Part shown: positions 61,553 through 64,000 of the stretch, one piece after another
Layout of the letters: every line of letters begins with the position of its first letter
Position numbering within the stretch: the first letter of the stretch is position 1
Source: Bacillota bacterium
Lineage (GTDB): Bacteria > Bacillota > Clostridia > Peptostreptococcales > Anaerovoracaceae
DNA length: 64,000 bases
Assembly: GCA_017405645.1 (NCBI GenBank)
Contig: JAFQZZ010000003.1
Location: forward strand, 62,001 to 126,000
Direction: 5' to 3'
The notes under the pieces: model-generated
Told to the model about the DNA's origin: nothing
What the model saw: the letters and a program-made list of their open reading frames with translations, nothing else
Database searches by the model: none
Program-made: the position numbers and the translations under genes

Positions 61553-61571
61553 GTGTATTATGTGTTATAGT
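61543..61571 (+). promoter_or_regulatory. Promoter of the GntR/ABC operon
   Basis: TTGACA (61543-61548), a 17-nt spacer and TATAGT (61566-61571), with TGT before the -10. Confidence 0.75.
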
Positions 61572-61606
61572 ACAGTTAGTCAAAAGGAAAGGAGGTGCAG
61601 GAGGCC

Positions 61607-61996
61607 ATGTTTCAAATTGATCTGAAAAGCCGGAAAGCGATCTACGAACAGGTCGTGGACCGATTCAAGGAAATGATCATCACCGGCGTCATCAAGCCGG
61701 ATGAAAAGGTACCTTCTGTGCGGGACCTGGCCAAAGAACTGGCCATTAACCCCACCACCATCCAGAAAGCGTATAAGGAATTGGAGAACCAGGGGTATTT
61801 CTATTCCGTGGCGGGCCTGGGAAGCTTCGCCGCCGTGCCGGCGGAGAGCTACAAAAACACCGCCCGGATCGAAGAACTGAAAGACACCGTGCGAACGTCG
61901 GTGAAAGAGCTGATATTCCTGAAGTGTCCGGAGGAGGAGATCCGGTCGGTCGTTGAAGAAACGGTACTGCTGCAGAAAGGGGGAGAGGAAAAATGA
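61607..61996 (+). CDS. GntR-family regulator, YtrA subfamily
   Basis: 129 residues. The N-terminal winged helix has KAIYEQVVDRFKEMIITG, KVPSVRDLAKELAINPTTIQKAYKEL. The short C-terminal tail without a large effector domain is the YtrA type, which usually controls the ABC exporter genes it travels with. The start at 61607 is chosen because two ribosome binding sites (AAGGAGG, AGGAGG) precede it. It overlaps the ATPase gene by 4 nt. Confidence 0.92.
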   Translation: MFQIDLKSRKAIYEQVVDRFKEMIITGVIKPDEKVPSVRDLAKELAINPTTIQKAYKELENQGYFYSVAGLGSFAAVPAESYKNTARIEELKDTVRTSVKELIFLKCPEEEIRSVVEETVLLQKGGEEK

Positions 61997-62889
61997 TCGA
62001 GATCAGAAACCTGACGAAGACCTTTGACGGATTCAAGGCGCTGGATGATTTGAACATGCACGTCCGCAGGGGTTCCATATACGGTCTGGTGGGCGTCAAC
62101 GGTTCCGGCAAGACCACGCTGATCAAGCACCTGACCGGCGTTTACCGGCCGGACAAGGGCGAAATACTGGTGGACGGCCAGCCGGTCTATGACAACGTGG
62201 GAGTCCACGAACGGATGAGCTACATTGCCGACGACCTGTACTTTTTCAGTATGTACAATTTAAAGGGGTTTTCAGAATATTACCGGAAGCTGTATCCGAA
62301 CTGGAACCAGGAGCGCTATGAAGAAATGGTGAAGCAGTTCGGACTGAACGAAACCCAGAAGCTGACGAAATTCTCCAAGGGAATGCAGAAACAGGCGGCC
62401 TTTATCCTGGCCATGTCCGCCATGCCGGAAGTGCTGGTGCTGGACGAACCCCTCGACGGGCTGGATCCGCTGATCCGGCGGGTCGTCATCCGGGATATCG
62501 TGGAAGACGTGGCGGAGCGGGGGATGACCGTGCTGGTGTCTTCCCACAACTTAAAGGACATGGAAGGCCTGTGCGACTGCATCGGCATCATCAGCAAGGG
62601 GACGATGCTGCTGGAGCGGGACTTGGACGACCTGAAATCCGACGTCCACAAGATCCAGACGGTGCTGCCGGAGGGAACGAAGGCGCCGGTGGATGGCCTC
62701 AATGTGCTGTTCAGCGAAAAGCGGGGCAGCGTGGATATGTTCATCATCCGGGGAGACGGCGAGGAAATCGAAAACCGGTTTCGGGCACTGCAGCCTGCGG
62801 TCTTTGACCTGCTGCCCATGACCCTGGAGGAGATCTTCATTTATGAAACGGGAGGTGACAAGGATGAATTCAAAGAAATCTTATTCTAG
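61993..62889 (+). CDS. ABC exporter ATP-binding protein
   Basis: 298 residues. Walker A GVNGSGKTT near 35, a signature-like KFSKGMQKQ, Walker B VLVLDEPLDGLD and the switch His in VSSHNLKD. It is of the ABC-2 exporter type (YtrB/CcmA-like). It would power the following permease; the substrate is unknown, and antimicrobial or stress resistance is typical for such GntR-linked systems. It overlaps the permease by 26 nt. Confidence 0.93.
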   Translation: MIEIRNLTKTFDGFKALDDLNMHVRRGSIYGLVGVNGSGKTTLIKHLTGVYRPDKGEILVDGQPVYDNVGVHERMSYIADDLYFFSMYNLKGFSEYYRKLYPNWNQERYEEMVKQFGLNETQKLTKFSKGMQKQAAFILAMSAMPEVLVLDEPLDGLDPLIRRVVIRDIVEDVAERGMTVLVSSHNLKDMEGLCDCIGIISKGTMLLERDLDDLKSDVHKIQTVLPEGTKAPVDGLNVLFSEKRGSVDMFIIRGDGEEIENRFRALQPAVFDLLPMTLEEIFIYETGGDKDEFKEILF

Positions 62890-64000
62890 CAATTCCGTTC
62901 TGTCGGTTCCCCTGATCGTGGAGAACCTGAAACGGTTCTGGCTGGGCAGTGTTCTGGCCTTTATCGGATACTTTATCATTTGCTGCGTGCCGGTTTTGAT
63001 GGATGATTGGGCAGAGGCCACGGGTTCGGCCCTGAGCACGATCCGCATCCCGGCAATCATCTGGGGGAGCGGCATAGCCATCGTGGCGGCGCTGCTCATC
63101 TACCGTTACCTGCAGCAGCAGAGTTCGGCTGCCATCGTCCATGCGATGCCCCTGTCGAGAAAGCAGCTGTTCCACTCCAACTTCCTGTCGGGAATGATCC
63201 TGTGTCTGGTTCCGGCGCTTCTGACCGGAGCGATCCTGATGATCATCCGAGCAGCGAGAGGGCCGCTGGAATATGTGGATTTCGATATGGTGAAGGGTTT
63301 CGTGAAAACGGACCTGTTCAGTTACAGAGAGATCCTCCTTTTCATCGCGGCCATCCTGACGGTCATGATCATCGTGTACGCCGTAGCCATGCTGGCGGCG
63401 GTGCTGACGGGAACGTCCCTCACGCAGGCGGGCATGAACGTCGTGCTGCTGGGAGTCTTCTCCGCTGTGGTGCTGATCCTGATCGGGCTGGGAAGCCTGT
63501 TCCTCTTCGGATTCACGCCGCCGGAGAACCTGAGCAGCCTGGCGCTGTACCTCAGCCCGGTTACCGGACTGCTGGCGGATTCGTCGTGGAAGATTATCGT
63601 GATCTATCTGGCCGTTTCCGCTGTCCTCTACCTGGCAGCCTACTGCCTGTATCAGCGGCGGAAACTGGAGCGGGCCACGGACACGCTGACTTTCGATTTC
63701 AGCAAGCCCATCATCAAATACCTGCTGACCTTCTGCGGCATGGCGGGACTGGGAATGCTGTTCTATCTGCTTTCCACAACGGAGCATCAGATGCCGATGC
63801 TGTACCTGGGATGCGCGCTGGGCGCCCTGATCACCTATGTGGCGGTGGATATGCTGATCCAGAAGCGGTTCAGGATCAAGGGCTTTGTCAAGGGATTCGG
63901 ACTGTTCGCCATTGCGGCGGTGGTCCTGTTCGCAGGATTCCATGCGGACATTTTGGGATATGAGAAACATGTGCCGGAGGTTGGTGAACTGGCCGGCGTG
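62864..64000 (+). CDS. ABC-2-type permease (3' end beyond the window)
   Basis: An open frame from ATG 62864 runs 379 codons to the window edge with no stop. It begins MNSKKSYSSNSVLSVPLIVE and has about eight hydrophobic segments (for example WLGSVLAFIGYFIICCVPV and IWGSGIAIVAALLIYRYL). After the first pair is HAMPLSRKQLFHSNFLSG, a motif often seen in bacterial ABC-2 permeases. It is the membrane partner of the preceding ATPase, with GGAGGTG upstream of the start. The protein is incomplete, so no family beyond ABC-2-like can be given. Confidence 0.85.
   Translation, partial: MNSKKSYSSNSVLSVPLIVENLKRFWLGSVLAFIGYFIICCVPVLMDDWAEATGSALSTIRIPAIIWGSGIAIVAALLIYRYLQQQSSAAIVHAMPLSRKQLFHSNFLSGMILCLVPALLTGAILMIIRAARGPLEYVDFDMVKGFVKTDLFSYREILLFIAAILTVMIIVYAVAMLAAVLTGTSLTQAGMNVVLLGVFSAVVLILIGLGSLFLFGFTPPENLSSLALYLSPVTGLLADSSWKIIVIYLAVSAVLYLAAYCLYQRRKLERATDTLTFDFSKPIIKYLLTFCGMAGLGMLFYLLSTTEHQMPMLYLGCALGALITYVAVDMLIQKRFRIKGFVKGFGLFAIAAVVLFAGFHADILGYEKHVPEVGELAGV

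Overview
The window is a chromosomal segment of about 64 kb from a Gram-positive, low-oxygen Firmicute. It looks like a high-GC member of the Clostridia, possibly Peptostreptococcales/Anaerovoracaceae (an inference from gene content, not a phylogeny). Supporting this are CodY, SLH-anchored surface proteins, a membrane pyrophosphatase, an oxygen-sensitive-type L-serine dehydratase, a phenylacetate-CoA-ligase/ACT pair, a MurE with the meso-DAP DNPR motif and a tig-clpP-clpX-lon cluster. Coding density is high and most genes are on the + strand. No CRISPR array, insertion sequence, integrase or phage module was seen.

Layout. 1-7.3 kb: the 3' part of a pgk-tpiA fusion, secG, a K+-type membrane pyrophosphatase, RNase R and an SLH/beta-helix surface protein. 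7.3-10.2 kb (-): TrkAH potassium uptake. 10.3-17.9 kb: comM-dprA, topA, hslVU and codY. 17.9-19.3 kb: infC-rpmI-rplT behind a structured attenuator leader. 19.3-22.0 kb: an orphan radical SAM protein, an AI-2E-family transporter and a small ThiS-like protein. 22.1-28.5 kb: divergent lexA, then tig, clpP, clpX and lon. 28.5-36.6 kb: an accessory block between lon and engB, which are often neighbours in Firmicutes. It holds a 22-codon mini transcription unit, two related SLH proteins, an XRE/membrane-protein pair, a TMEM175-like channel and a MORN-repeat double AAA+ ATPase, with three copies of a palindromic repeat and tracts of an AATCTCC-type repeat.

36.7-50.9 kb: engB, hpt and lgt, followed by a division/cell-wall cluster (rsmH, ftsL-like, pbp, murE, murF, mraY, murD, ftsW, murG, divIB) that lacks mraZ, murC, murB, ftsA and ftsZ. 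50.9-55.6 kb: a lipoprotein, tRNA-Pro(GGG), L-serine dehydratase and a CotH-kinase/SLH protein. 55.6-57.6 kb (-): paaK-ACT behind a long leader with riboswitch-like alternative pairings. 57.7-60.3 kb: proB-proA-maf. 60.4-61.5 kb (-): sppA. 61.6-64 kb: a GntR/ABC exporter operon whose permease runs off the window.

The most unusual items are the TMEM175 + MORN-AAA-AAA operon, the paaK leader RNA, the mini transcription unit after lon, the infC attenuator, the ThiS-like protein without a terminal Gly-Gly, and the CotH/SLH protein. All functional statements rest on reading motifs by eye; no database search was possible.
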